This document shows, in pieces, positions 1 to 7,096 of a DNA stretch of 9,219 nucleotides. This stretch comes from an uncultured Collinsella sp. (GTDB lineage Bacteria > Actinomycetota > Coriobacteriia > Coriobacteriales > Coriobacteriaceae). Made by a program: the position numbers and the translations under genes. The stretch covers positions 1 to 9,219 of the forward strand of contig CABUWA010000074.1 in NCBI GenBank assembly GCA_902495085.1, given 5' to 3'. The first letter of the stretch is position 1. Every line of letters begins with the position of its first letter. A model generated the notes under the pieces. The model ran no database searches, was not told the DNA's origin, and saw only the letters and a program-made list of their open reading frames with translations.

Positions 1-1194
1 GCTGCCGAGGTCTACTTCCTCCAATTCAAGCCCGAGGTCGACAAGGAGTGGAAGGAGATCGCCAAGGCCTATAAGAAGGAGAAGGGCGTCGAGGTCAAGA
101 TCGTGACCGCCGCTTCCAATACCTACGAGGAGAAGCTCAAGTCCGAGATGTCCAAGAGCTCCGCTCCGACCCTGTTCCAGGTCAACGGCCCCACCGGCCT
201 TAAGAACTGGAAGGATTACTGCGCCGACCTGTCCGATACCAAGCTTCGCGGTGAGCTCATTGACGACTCCCTGGCTCTGCAGTCCGACGGCAAGGATCTG
301 GGTATCGACTGGGTCCAGGAGAGCTACGGCATCATCTACAACAAGCAGCTGCTCGAGAAGGCTGGCTACAAGGCCGAGGACATCAACTCCTTCGACAAGC
401 TGAAGGCTTGTGCCGACGACATCCAGGCCCGCAAGGACGAGCTTGGTGTTGAGGGCGCCTTCACTTCCGCTGGCATGGACGACTCCTCCAGCTGGCGCTA
501 CACCACCCACCTTGCCAACCTCCCGCTCTACTACGAGTTCGAGAAGGAGCACAACCAGGAGGACGACGAGATCAAGGGCGAGTATCTCGACAACTTCAAG
601 CAGATTTTCGACCTGTACATCACCGACTCCACCTGCGATCCTTCGCAGCTTGCCTCCAAGACCGGCGACGACGCCACCAACGAGTTCGCAACCGGCAAGG
701 CCGTCTTCTACCAGAACGGTTCTTGGGCCTACGCTGACCTCACCAAGGCCGGCATGACCGACGATCAGATTGGCATGATGCCCATCTACATCGGTGTCGA
801 CGGCGAGGAGAACCAGGGCCTGTGCTCCGGCGGCGAGAACTACTGGTGCGTTAGCTCCCAGGCTTCCGAGGATGCCCAGAAGGCCACCGAGGACTTCATG
901 TATTGGTGCGTCACTTCTGACACCGCCACCAGCATCATCGCTGACAAGATGGGTCTGACTGCCCCGTTCAAGAGCGCTAAGGAGACCACCAACGTCTTCT
1001 CGCAGCAGGCCGTTGCCATGGCCAAGGACGGCAAGAAGACCGTCGCTTGGGACTTCGTCTACATTCCCTCCGAGGAGTGGAAGAAGAACCTCAAGCAGGC
1101 TCTGATTGCCTACGCTGCCGATAACAGCAAGTGGGACGGCGTCAAGAACGCCTTCGTCGATGGCTGGAAGACCGAGAAGGCTGCTTCCGAGTAA
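1..1194 (+). CDS. malE: Sugar ABC transporter substrate-binding protein, 5' end missing
   Basis: Extracellular (probably lipid-anchored) binding protein that captures a sugar, probably maltose or maltodextrin, and delivers it to the MalF/MalG permease. The frame is open from base 1 to a TAA at 1192-1194 and gives 397 residues; the signal peptide, any lipobox and the start codon lie upstream of the window. The first visible residues (VYFLQFKPEVDKEWKEIAKA) look like the first strand and helix of a family 1 solute-binding protein. YGIIYNKQLLEKAGY at about residues 109-123 is the usual hinge-region motif, and the C-terminal half keeps the family pattern of Trp- and Gly-rich segments (NGSWAYADL, QGLCSGGENYW). 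The protein is acidic and Lys-rich. Codons are strongly biased to AAG, GAG, GAC and CTC, more than in the permeases, which suits high expression. The GTG at 103 is an internal valine, not a start. The family is certain; the substrate is inferred from the neighbouring maltodextrin enzymes, and another oligosaccharide is possible. Confidence 0.9.
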   Translation, partial: AAEVYFLQFKPEVDKEWKEIAKAYKKEKGVEVKIVTAASNTYEEKLKSEMSKSSAPTLFQVNGPTGLKNWKDYCADLSDTKLRGELIDDSLALQSDGKDLGIDWVQESYGIIYNKQLLEKAGYKAEDINSFDKLKACADDIQARKDELGVEGAFTSAGMDDSSSWRYTTHLANLPLYYEFEKEHNQEDDEIKGEYLDNFKQIFDLYITDSTCDPSQLASKTGDDATNEFATGKAVFYQNGSWAYADLTKAGMTDDQIGMMPIYIGVDGEENQGLCSGGENYWCVSSQASEDAQKATEDFMYWCVTSDTATSIIADKMGLTAPFKSAKETTNVFSQQAVAMAKDGKKTVAWDFVYIPSEEWKKNLKQALIAYAADNSKWDGVKNAFVDGWKTEKAASE

Positions 1195-1225
1195 GCAGTT
1201 GCTGCCCAAGCTATCTGATTAGCGA

Positions 1226-1261
1226 CAGGGGGCGGGCAGACGTTGGTTTGCCCGCCCCCTG
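1226..1261 (+). promoter_or_regulatory. G+C-rich hairpin in the malE-malF gap
   Basis: A perfect 13-bp stem (1226-1238 pairing with 1249-1261) with a 10-nt loop, 31 nt after the binding-protein stop. No U-tract follows; the next bases are CATATTG. It is therefore unlikely to be a full terminator. A stable hairpin here is known in the E. coli malE-malF gap (REP sequences), where it protects the upstream mRNA and helps make more binding protein than permease. The same role here is inference. Confidence 0.75.
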
Positions 1262-1281
1262 CATATTGAAAGGACCCTTTT
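1261..1281 (+). promoter_or_regulatory. Ribosome binding site of malF
   Basis: GAAAGG at 1268-1273 lies 8 nt before the ATG at 1282 and sets that start. It sits in GCATATTGAAAGG (1261-1273), which recurs with one change before the ATPase gene at 3024-3036. Confidence 0.75.
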
Positions 1282-2136
1282 ATGGGCAAAGCACTCAAGC
1301 GCTGGTGGCCGCTCTTTATGCTGCCCACGTGCCTGGCGTTTATGATCGGGTTCGTGATTCCCTTTATCCAGGGCTTCTATCTCTCGTTCTGCCAGTTTAT
1401 TACCATTAACAACGCGCACTTTGTCGGTATCGAGAACTACGTGCGCGCATTGTCCGATCCGCAGTTTGCCACGTCGTTCTTCTTTACGGTGGCGTTTGCC
1501 TTCCTGTCGACGGTGCTCATCAACGTGATCGCCCTGGCCATCGCGCAGGCACTCACCCGCAAGGCGCTCAAGGGCACCAACATCTTCCGTACGATCTTCT
1601 TTATGCCTAACCTGATCGGCGGCATCGTGCTGGGCTACATTTGGCAGATTCTGATCAACTGCCTGCTTTCCAACATCGGCGCCCAGCTCATTGCCCTTAA
1701 CTCTGCTGCTGGCTTCTGGGGCCTTATCATCCTGACCCTGTGGCAGCAGGTCGGCTACATGATGATCATCTACATCGCTGGTCTGCAGTCCATTCCGTCC
1801 GACTACATCGAGGCCGCCAAGGTCGACGGTGCCACGGCATGGCAGACGTTTTGGAAGGTTAAGATCCCTAACCTGATGCCGACCATCACCATCTGCCTGT
1901 TCCTGTCCATCACCAACGGCTTTAAGCTGTTCGACCAGAACCTCGCCCTTACCGGCGGCGCCCCCGCGCACTCCACCGAGATGCTCGCCCTGAACATCTA
2001 CAACACGTTCTATTCGCGTGCCGGTATCGCATGGCAGGGCATCGGTCAGGCCAAGGCGGTTATCTTCTGCATCCTGGTCGTAGCCATCTCCATGATCCAG
2101 CTTAAGGCCACGAGGTCCAAGGAGGTGCAGCAGTAA
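1282..2136 (+). CDS. malF: Sugar ABC transporter permease, MalF type
   Basis: First of the two inner-membrane permease subunits of the CUT1 (maltodextrin-type) importer; it pairs with MalG to form the channel. It has 284 residues and about six hydrophobic segments (roughly 10-31, 65-88, 101-125, 142-168, 199-220 and 256-274). The cytoplasmic EAA loop that docks to the ATPase is at about 175-200, with the key run YIEAAKVDGATAWQTFWKVK. It is much shorter than E. coli MalF because it lacks the extra N-terminal helices and the large periplasmic P2 loop; this short form is usual for MsmF-type proteins of Gram-positive bacteria. The ATG at 1282 is chosen for its Shine-Dalgarno sequence. The TAA at 2134-2136 shares its last base with the malG start, so translation is probably coupled. 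Permease identity is secure; sugar specificity is inferred. Confidence 0.93.
   Translation: MGKALKRWWPLFMLPTCLAFMIGFVIPFIQGFYLSFCQFITINNAHFVGIENYVRALSDPQFATSFFFTVAFAFLSTVLINVIALAIAQALTRKALKGTNIFRTIFFMPNLIGGIVLGYIWQILINCLLSNIGAQLIALNSAAGFWGLIILTLWQQVGYMMIIYIAGLQSIPSDYIEAAKVDGATAWQTFWKVKIPNLMPTITICLFLSITNGFKLFDQNLALTGGAPAHSTEMLALNIYNTFYSRAGIAWQGIGQAKAVIFCILVVAISMIQLKATRSKEVQQ
2119..2127 (+). promoter_or_regulatory. Ribosome binding site of malG inside malF
   Basis: AAGGAGGTG, a near-perfect Shine-Dalgarno sequence, lies in the last codons of malF, 8 nt before the malG ATG at 2136. It fixes the start and supports one polycistronic mRNA. Confidence 0.85.
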
Positions 2137-2975
2137 TGAAACGCGATAAGGCTATTAACCGCGCGCTCTCGATTTTCTTTACGATTCTGTCGCTCGCATG
2201 GATCTACCCCGTGTTCATGATTGCGCTCAATTCCTTTAAGAAAGCGACCGCAATCAGCACCACCACGGCATTCGATCTGCTCACGCCCGAGACGTTCAAC
2301 GGCCTCGCAAACTACATGCACGCCCTTAACGAGCAGGGCTTTGCCTCGGCATTTATGTACTCGCTCATCATCACGGTCACGTCGGTCGTGCTGATTCTGG
2401 TGTGCTGCTCCATGTGTGCTTGGTACGTAGTGCGCGTCAACAGCAAGATCTCGAACTTCTTCTATTACCTGTTCGTCTTCTCGATGGTCGTGCCCTTCCA
2501 GATGCTCATGTTCACGCTGTCCAATTTGGCGGACCGCATCGGCTTCAACACGCCGTTCAACATCTGCTTTATCTACCTCGGCTTTGGCGCGGGCCTGGCG
2601 GTCTTTATGTTCGCCGGCTTTGTAAAGAACATTCCGCTCGAGATCGAAGAAGCGGCCATGATCGACGGCTGCAACCCGGTCCAGGTGTTCTTTAAGATCG
2701 TCCTTCCCATCATGAAGCCCACCTATCTTTCGGTTGGCATCCTCGAGACCATGTGGGTCTGGAACGACTACCTGCTGCCCTACCTTACGCTCGACTCCAC
2801 CAAGTACAAGACCATTCCTATCTTGATCCAGTACTTCCGCGGCGGCTACGGCCACGTCGAGCTCGGCCCCATGATGGCCTGCATCATGATGGTCGTTGTC
2901 CCCATCGTCGTCATGTACATCCTCTGCCAGAAGTACATCATCGACGGCGTGGTGGCAGGTGCCGTCAAGGGCTGA
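2136..2975 (+). CDS. malG: Sugar ABC transporter permease, MalG type
   Basis: Second permease subunit of the CUT1 importer, partner of MalF. It has 279 residues with hydrophobic segments at about 12-34, 72-98, 107-131, 143-163, 200-218 and 244-265. The EAA loop for ATPase contact is at about 169-195 (EIEEAAMIDGCNPVQVFFKI). The C terminus QKYIIDGVVAGAVKG is the typical ending of MalG/MsmG proteins, so the gene is intact at full family length. Its ATG overlaps the malF stop codon. A 68-bp gap with a hairpin then separates it from the ATPase gene. The family is certain; the substrate is probably maltodextrin, from context. Confidence 0.93.
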   Translation: MKRDKAINRALSIFFTILSLAWIYPVFMIALNSFKKATAISTTTAFDLLTPETFNGLANYMHALNEQGFASAFMYSLIITVTSVVLILVCCSMCAWYVVRVNSKISNFFYYLFVFSMVVPFQMLMFTLSNLADRIGFNTPFNICFIYLGFGAGLAVFMFAGFVKNIPLEIEEAAMIDGCNPVQVFFKIVLPIMKPTYLSVGILETMWVWNDYLLPYLTLDSTKYKTIPILIQYFRGGYGHVELGPMMACIMMVVVPIVVMYILCQKYIIDGVVAGAVKG

Positions 2976-2999
2976 TGCCGTAACTGTTTTGCAAGTTTC

Positions 3000-3026
3000 T
3001 GCGGCGCCCCTCAGCGCGGCGCCGCA
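3000..3026 (+). promoter_or_regulatory. G+C-rich hairpin in the malG-ATPase gap
   Basis: A perfect 9-bp stem (TGCGGCGCC at 3000-3008 with GGCGCCGCA at 3018-3026) and a 9-nt loop. No T-run follows, so it does not look like a full terminator. It is placed like the malE-malF hairpin: its 3' arm runs straight into the ribosome-binding sequence of the next gene. It may stabilise or process the mRNA, or set the ATPase dose; the role is inferred. Confidence 0.65.
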
Positions 3027-3043
3027 TATCGAAAGGTAGAGAC
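3024..3043 (+). promoter_or_regulatory. Ribosome binding site of the transporter ATPase gene
   Basis: GAAAGG at 3031-3036, 7 nt before the ATG at 3044, inside GCATATCGAAAGG (3024-3036). Twelve of these 13 bases match the sequence in front of malF. Confidence 0.75.
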
Positions 3044-4243
<1,200 letters not shown>

Positions 4244-4272
4244 GCCCGGTGCAACCAGGCCCTCCCTTTGGA

Positions 4273-4306
4273 TGACTGCGGTATTGCCATCCTTTTGCCG
4301 CGGTCA
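4273..4306 (+). other. Weak hairpin after the ATPase gene
   Basis: TGACTGCGG (4273-4281) can pair with CCGCGGTCA (4298-4306), with one G-T wobble and a 16-nt loop. It lies 30 nt after the stop and just before the stronger terminator stem. It has no T-run of its own. It may be a degenerate first terminator or chance. Confidence 0.4.
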
Positions 4307-4311
4307 CATAT

Positions 4312-4360
4312 AAGGCTCCCCTCCCGTCTACTGGGCGAGAGGGGAGCCTTGCTTTGTGTT
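4312..4360 (+). terminator. Terminator of the sugar transporter operon
   Basis: A perfect 12-bp stem, AAGGCTCCCCTC (4312-4323) with GAGGGGAGCCTT (4339-4350), followed by GCTTTGTGTT. The T-tract is interrupted, but the stem is long and G+C-rich and begins 69 nt after the ATPase stop codon. Confidence 0.8.
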
Positions 4361-4382
4361 GGGGCTGTCTGACCGGTCGTTT

Positions 4383-4439
4383 GTCTCGATCTGTAACGGG
4401 TGGGGCTGATTTCGGACGTTAGATTTTACAGATCGAGAC
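4383..4439. repeat. Inverted-repeat unit 1
   Basis: Left arm GTCTCGATCTGTAAC (4383-4397), right arm at 4425-4439. The outer 14 bp pair perfectly and the innermost pair (4397/4425) is mismatched. The interior is 4398-4424. Confidence 0.85.
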
Positions 4440-4462
4440 GGTTCCGCTGAGCTAACCATTTC

Positions 4463-4519
4463 ATCTAAATCTGTAACACCAAAGGTGAATTTCAGCTGCT
4501 AGATGTTACAGATTGAGAT
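4463..4519. repeat. Inverted-repeat unit 2
   Basis: Left arm ATCTAAATCTGTAAC (4463-4477), right arm GTTACAGATTGAGAT (4505-4519). One mismatch at 4467/4515; pairing extends one base further inward at 4478/4504. Compared with unit 1, the outermost pair is A-T instead of G-C and the sixth pair is A-T instead of G-C. Confidence 0.85.
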
Positions 4520-4543
4520 AAACCCAAGGGGAGGGGCCGGTAT

Positions 4544-4600
4544 GTCTCAATCTGTAACAGCTGGGGCCGTTTTTACCGAGTAGCTGTTACAGATCGAGAT
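4544..4600. repeat. Inverted-repeat unit 3
   Basis: Left arm GTCTCAATCTGTAACAGCT (4544-4562), right arm AGCTGTTACAGATCGAGAT (4582-4600). This is the longest stem: 19 positions, with non-Watson-Crick pairs only at the outermost position and the sixth. Confidence 0.85.
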
Positions 4601-4639
4601 TCTTCGATCGAGTCGGGTCGCAGGGTAACGTGTGGGCAC

Positions 4640-4672
4640 AAAAAACGGAGCCGTGTCGCCACGACTCCGTTT
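4640..4672 (-). terminator. Intrinsic terminator of glgP
   Basis: Read on the minus strand, a 13-bp stem (4672-4660 with 4655-4643, one G-U wobble) closes a GCGA loop of GNRA type and leads into a T-run that begins in the 3' arm (six consecutive T, 4645-4640). It begins 28 nt after the glgP stop codon. Confidence 0.92.
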
Positions 4673-4700
4673 CTCAAGAGGATGGGTAAGGGAGGCGAAA

Positions 4701-6968
4701 TTAGTTCAGGTGCCAGATCTCGTCGTTGTACTGGGAGATGGTGCGGTCGGACGAGAAGGTGCCGGCGTTGGCGATATTGATGAGCGTCTTGCGCATCCAG
4801 GCGTCCTGGTCCTCGTAGTCGGCCAACACGCGCTCCTTGGTCTGGATGTACTCCTCAATGTCGAGCAGGGCCATAAACCAGTCCTTGCCCTTAATGTCAT
4901 CGTGCAGGCGCTGCAGGCGCTCGGCATTGCCGGTCGCCATAAAGGCCGGGTTGGTGATGAAGTCCACCAGCAGTTTAATGCCGGGCTTGCGGTAGAGCGC
5001 ACCGGCGTTGTAGGTGCCGTCGGCGTAGAGCTGCTCGACCTGTTTGGAAGAGGCACCAAAGGTATAGATGTTCTCGTCGCCCACGAGCTCGGCAATCTCC
5101 ACGTTGGCGCCGTCGAGCGTGCACAGGGTTAGGGCGCCGTTGAGCATGAACTTCATGTTGGAGGTGCCGCTCGCCTCCTTGGAGGCCAGGCTGATCTGCT
5201 CGGAGATGTCGGCGGCGGGGATCACGCGCTCGGCAGCGGTGACGTTGTAGTTCTCGATCATGACAACCTGCAGGTAGGGAGCCACGTCGGGGTCGTTTGC
5301 AATCCACTGCGACAGCGTCAAGATCAGATGGATGATGTCCTGCGCGATAGTGTAGGCAGGCGCCGCCTTGCCGCCAAAGATGATGGTGACGGGGTGCTTA
5401 GGTCTGTTGCCGTTCTTGATATCGAGGTACTTCCAGATGATGTAGAGCGCGAGCATCTGCTGACGCTTGTACTCGTGGATGCGCTTGACCTGGACGTCGA
5501 TGATGGCGTTGGAGGGAATGGTCACGCCCTGCTCGAGCGCCATGAACTGGCGCATGATGGTCTTGGCCTCTGCCTTGGTGGCGGCCAGGCGCTCAAGAAC
5601 GTCCTTATCGTCGGCGAACTTGGCGAGTTTGCTCAGGTCACCGGTGCTGCGCCAGTCGGTGCCGATCACATCGTCGAGCAGGCTGGCGAGCGCGGGGTTG
5701 GCCCCATGGATCCAGCGGCGGAAGGTGATGCCGTTGGTCTTGTTGGAGAACTTCTTGGGATAGATCTCGTAGAACGGATGAAGCTCGGTGTCCTCCAGGA
5801 TCTTGGTGTGGAGGGCGGCTACGCCGTTGATGGAGAAGCCAAAGTGGATGTCCATGTGGGCCATGTGGACGGTATCGTGTTCGTCGATGATGGCGACGCG
5901 CGGGTCATCGTGCTCGGCCTTCGCGATCTCATCGAGCTTGACGATAATGTCGGCGATGGCAGGGGAGACCTTCTGCAGGCTGGCGAGTGGCCACTTCTCG
6001 AGCGCCTCGGCAAGAATCGTGTGGTTAGTGTAGGCGACCATGGAGCGTACGATGGTCACGGCCTCGTCAAACTCGATGTCGTGCTCGGTGGTGAGCAAGC
6101 GAATGAGCTCGGGGATGACCATGGTGGGGTGCGTGTCGTTAATTTGGACCACGGCGTAGTCGGCCAGATCGTGCAGGTTGCTGCCGCGCTCGATGGCCTC
6201 GTCGATCAGGAGCTGGGCGGCGTTGCTCACCATGAAGTATTCCTGGTAGATGCGAAGCAGGCGGCCCTGCTCGTCGGAATCGTCGGGGTAGAGGAACAAG
6301 GTGAGGTTCTTGGCGATCTCGGTCTTGTCGAAGTCGATGGAACTGCCGGGGACCAGGCCGTCGTCTACGCTCGCCAGGTCGAACAGGCGCAGGCGGTTCT
6401 TGGTGGGCCGGCCGTAACCGGGCACATCGATGTTGACGAGCTTGGAGGTAACGGCAAAATCGCCGAACTCGACGGTGTAGGAGCGGTCATCGTCGACTAG
6501 GATGTCCTGTTCACCGAGCCACTCGTCGGGGACGGCCTTCTGCTGGTTGTCGACAAAGCGCTGACGGAACAGACCGTAGTGATAGTTGAGGCCCACGCCA
6601 TCGCCGGTCAAGCCCAGCGTGGCGATGGAATCCAGGAAGCACGCGGCCAGGCGACCCAGGCCACCGTTGCCGAGCGACGGCTCGACCTCGAATTCCTCGA
6701 TCTTGTTGAGGTCGTGGCCTGCGGCGGTGAGCTGGTCCTTAACCTCGTCGTAGATGCCGAGGTCGATCATGTTGTTGATGAGCAGCTTGCCGATCAAAAA
6801 TTCGGCGGAAATGTAATAGAGCTTTTTCTTGCCGTTGTTGAGCGGGCAGGTGGCGGAGCGCTCCTGCACGAGTTTGACCAGCAGCTTGTAAATGCGACGG
6901 TCGTTGAGCTGCTCGAGTGAGGTGCCAAAAGACTGCTCGGCGAGTTCCATGAGGTTAATTTGTGGCAT
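4701..6968 (-). CDS. glgP: Glycogen / maltodextrin phosphorylase (GT35)
   Basis: Pyridoxal-phosphate enzyme of the cytoplasm that removes glucose from the non-reducing ends of alpha-1,4-glucans with phosphate, giving glucose-1-phosphate. Counting from the start chosen here (755 residues), the visible motifs are EPSLGNGGLGRLA (96-108), the NDTHP segment (277-281), SNKTNGITFRRWI (about 408-420), KRIHEYKRQ (495-503) and the cofactor site EASGTSNMKFMLNGA, with Lys606 as the PLP lysine. An ATG in the same frame at 6995 would add nine residues, but only the ATG at 6968 has a good Shine-Dalgarno sequence (AGGAGA at 6978-6973). At 755 residues it is somewhat shorter than E. coli GlgP and MalP (about 800) but has all active-site blocks. 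It lies downstream of malQ, the usual partner in maltodextrin breakdown. Whether stored glycogen or imported maltodextrin is the main substrate cannot be read from sequence. Confidence 0.96.
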   Translation of the reverse strand: MPQINLMELAEQSFGTSLEQLNDRRIYKLLVKLVQERSATCPLNNGKKKLYYISAEFLIGKLLINNMIDLGIYDEVKDQLTAAGHDLNKIEEFEVEPSLGNGGLGRLAACFLDSIATLGLTGDGVGLNYHYGLFRQRFVDNQQKAVPDEWLGEQDILVDDDRSYTVEFGDFAVTSKLVNIDVPGYGRPTKNRLRLFDLASVDDGLVPGSSIDFDKTEIAKNLTLFLYPDDSDEQGRLLRIYQEYFMVSNAAQLLIDEAIERGSNLHDLADYAVVQINDTHPTMVIPELIRLLTTEHDIEFDEAVTIVRSMVAYTNHTILAEALEKWPLASLQKVSPAIADIIVKLDEIAKAEHDDPRVAIIDEHDTVHMAHMDIHFGFSINGVAALHTKILEDTELHPFYEIYPKKFSNKTNGITFRRWIHGANPALASLLDDVIGTDWRSTGDLSKLAKFADDKDVLERLAATKAEAKTIMRQFMALEQGVTIPSNAIIDVQVKRIHEYKRQQMLALYIIWKYLDIKNGNRPKHPVTIIFGGKAAPAYTIAQDIIHLILTLSQWIANDPDVAPYLQVVMIENYNVTAAERVIPAADISEQISLASKEASGTSNMKFMLNGALTLCTLDGANVEIAELVGDENIYTFGASSKQVEQLYADGTYNAGALYRKPGIKLLVDFITNPAFMATGNAERLQRLHDDIKGKDWFMALLDIEEYIQTKERVLADYEDQDAWMRKTLINIANAGTFSSDRTISQYNDEIWHLN

Positions 6969-6972
6969 GTTT

Positions 6973-6978
6973 TCTCCT
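6973..6978 (-). promoter_or_regulatory. Ribosome binding site deciding the glgP start
   Basis: AGGAGA on the minus strand lies 4 nt before the ATG at 6968. The upstream in-frame ATG at 6995 has no comparable sequence in front of it. Confidence 0.75.
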
Positions 6979-7014
6979 GTGATGGGTTGTTTCATGTCTG
7001 CAATTCATAAGAAG

Positions 7015-7048
7015 CCCGCGCGAGGGGATTGGGGTGGCCTCGCGCGGG
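7015..7048 (-). terminator. G+C hairpin between malQ and glgP (weak terminator or processing site)
   Basis: A perfect 11-bp stem, CCCGCGCGAGG (7015-7025) with CCTCGCGCGGG (7038-7048), and a 12-nt loop, 48 nt after the malQ stop. On the minus strand it is followed by CTTCTTATG, a poor U-tract. No clear promoter lies between it and glgP, so glgP is probably reached by read-through. It may lower glgP expression or stabilise the malQ mRNA end. Confidence 0.55.
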
Positions 7049-7096
7049 AAAAGCAAGCGCGTCCGCACGGTGGGGAGGGGTCGGGCGCGGTAGCTC

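Larger units (their letters stand above)
4383..4600. repeat. Tandem array of three 57-bp inverted-repeat units
   Basis: Three units of exactly 57 bp start at 4383, 4463 and 4544 (period 80 and 81 bp), separated by unrelated linkers of 23 and 24 bp. Each begins with a version of RTCTCRATCTGTAAC and ends with its reverse complement. The 27-nt interior is diverged but alignable in one orientation: nine positions are identical in all three (GG, TTT, TAG and a final T), and pairwise identity is 13-14 of 27. The arms are much better conserved than interior or linkers, so pairing or arm recognition is probably what is kept. A location between converging genes suits REP-like or small non-autonomous elements. 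I do not recognise the family. Confidence 0.85.
4244..4700. other. Convergent intergenic region with repeat array
   Basis: These 457 bp without a gene separate the 3' ends of the ATPase gene (plus) and glgP (minus). From left to right they hold a weak hairpin (4273-4306), a terminator (4312-4350), three inverted-repeat units (4383-4600), and the glgP terminator (4643-4672, acting on the minus strand). I see no convincing promoter or protein-coding frame here. Confidence 0.8.

Noticed and set aside
103..105. GTG as the start of the sugar-binding protein
   Set aside because: The frame is open back to base 1 and the upstream residues continue the family N-terminal fold, so this is an internal valine.
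1269..1280. Small palindrome AAAGG-AC-CCTTT over the malF ribosome binding site as an RNA switch
   Set aside because: At most four base pairs with a 4-nt loop can form, too weak to hide the site.
1219..1971. 250-codon open frame on the minus strand opposite malF
   Set aside because: It is antisense to malF, charged and low in complexity, spans the intercistronic hairpin and has no family resemblance.
4383..4600. CRISPR array (regular repeats with 23-24-bp spacers)
   Set aside because: The units are long palindromes with diverged interiors, only three copies exist, no two units are identical, and no cas gene is nearby.
4632..5132. Plus-strand frame starting in the intergenic region and running into glgP
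   Set aside because: It overlaps the glgP terminator and the antisense of the glgP 3' end, with no ribosome binding site or recognisable domain.
5328..6500. 390-codon open frame on the plus strand opposite glgP
   Set aside because: It lies wholly antisense to a clearly conserved glgP and has a low-complexity Val/Gly/Asp/Leu composition, a mirror of biased codons.
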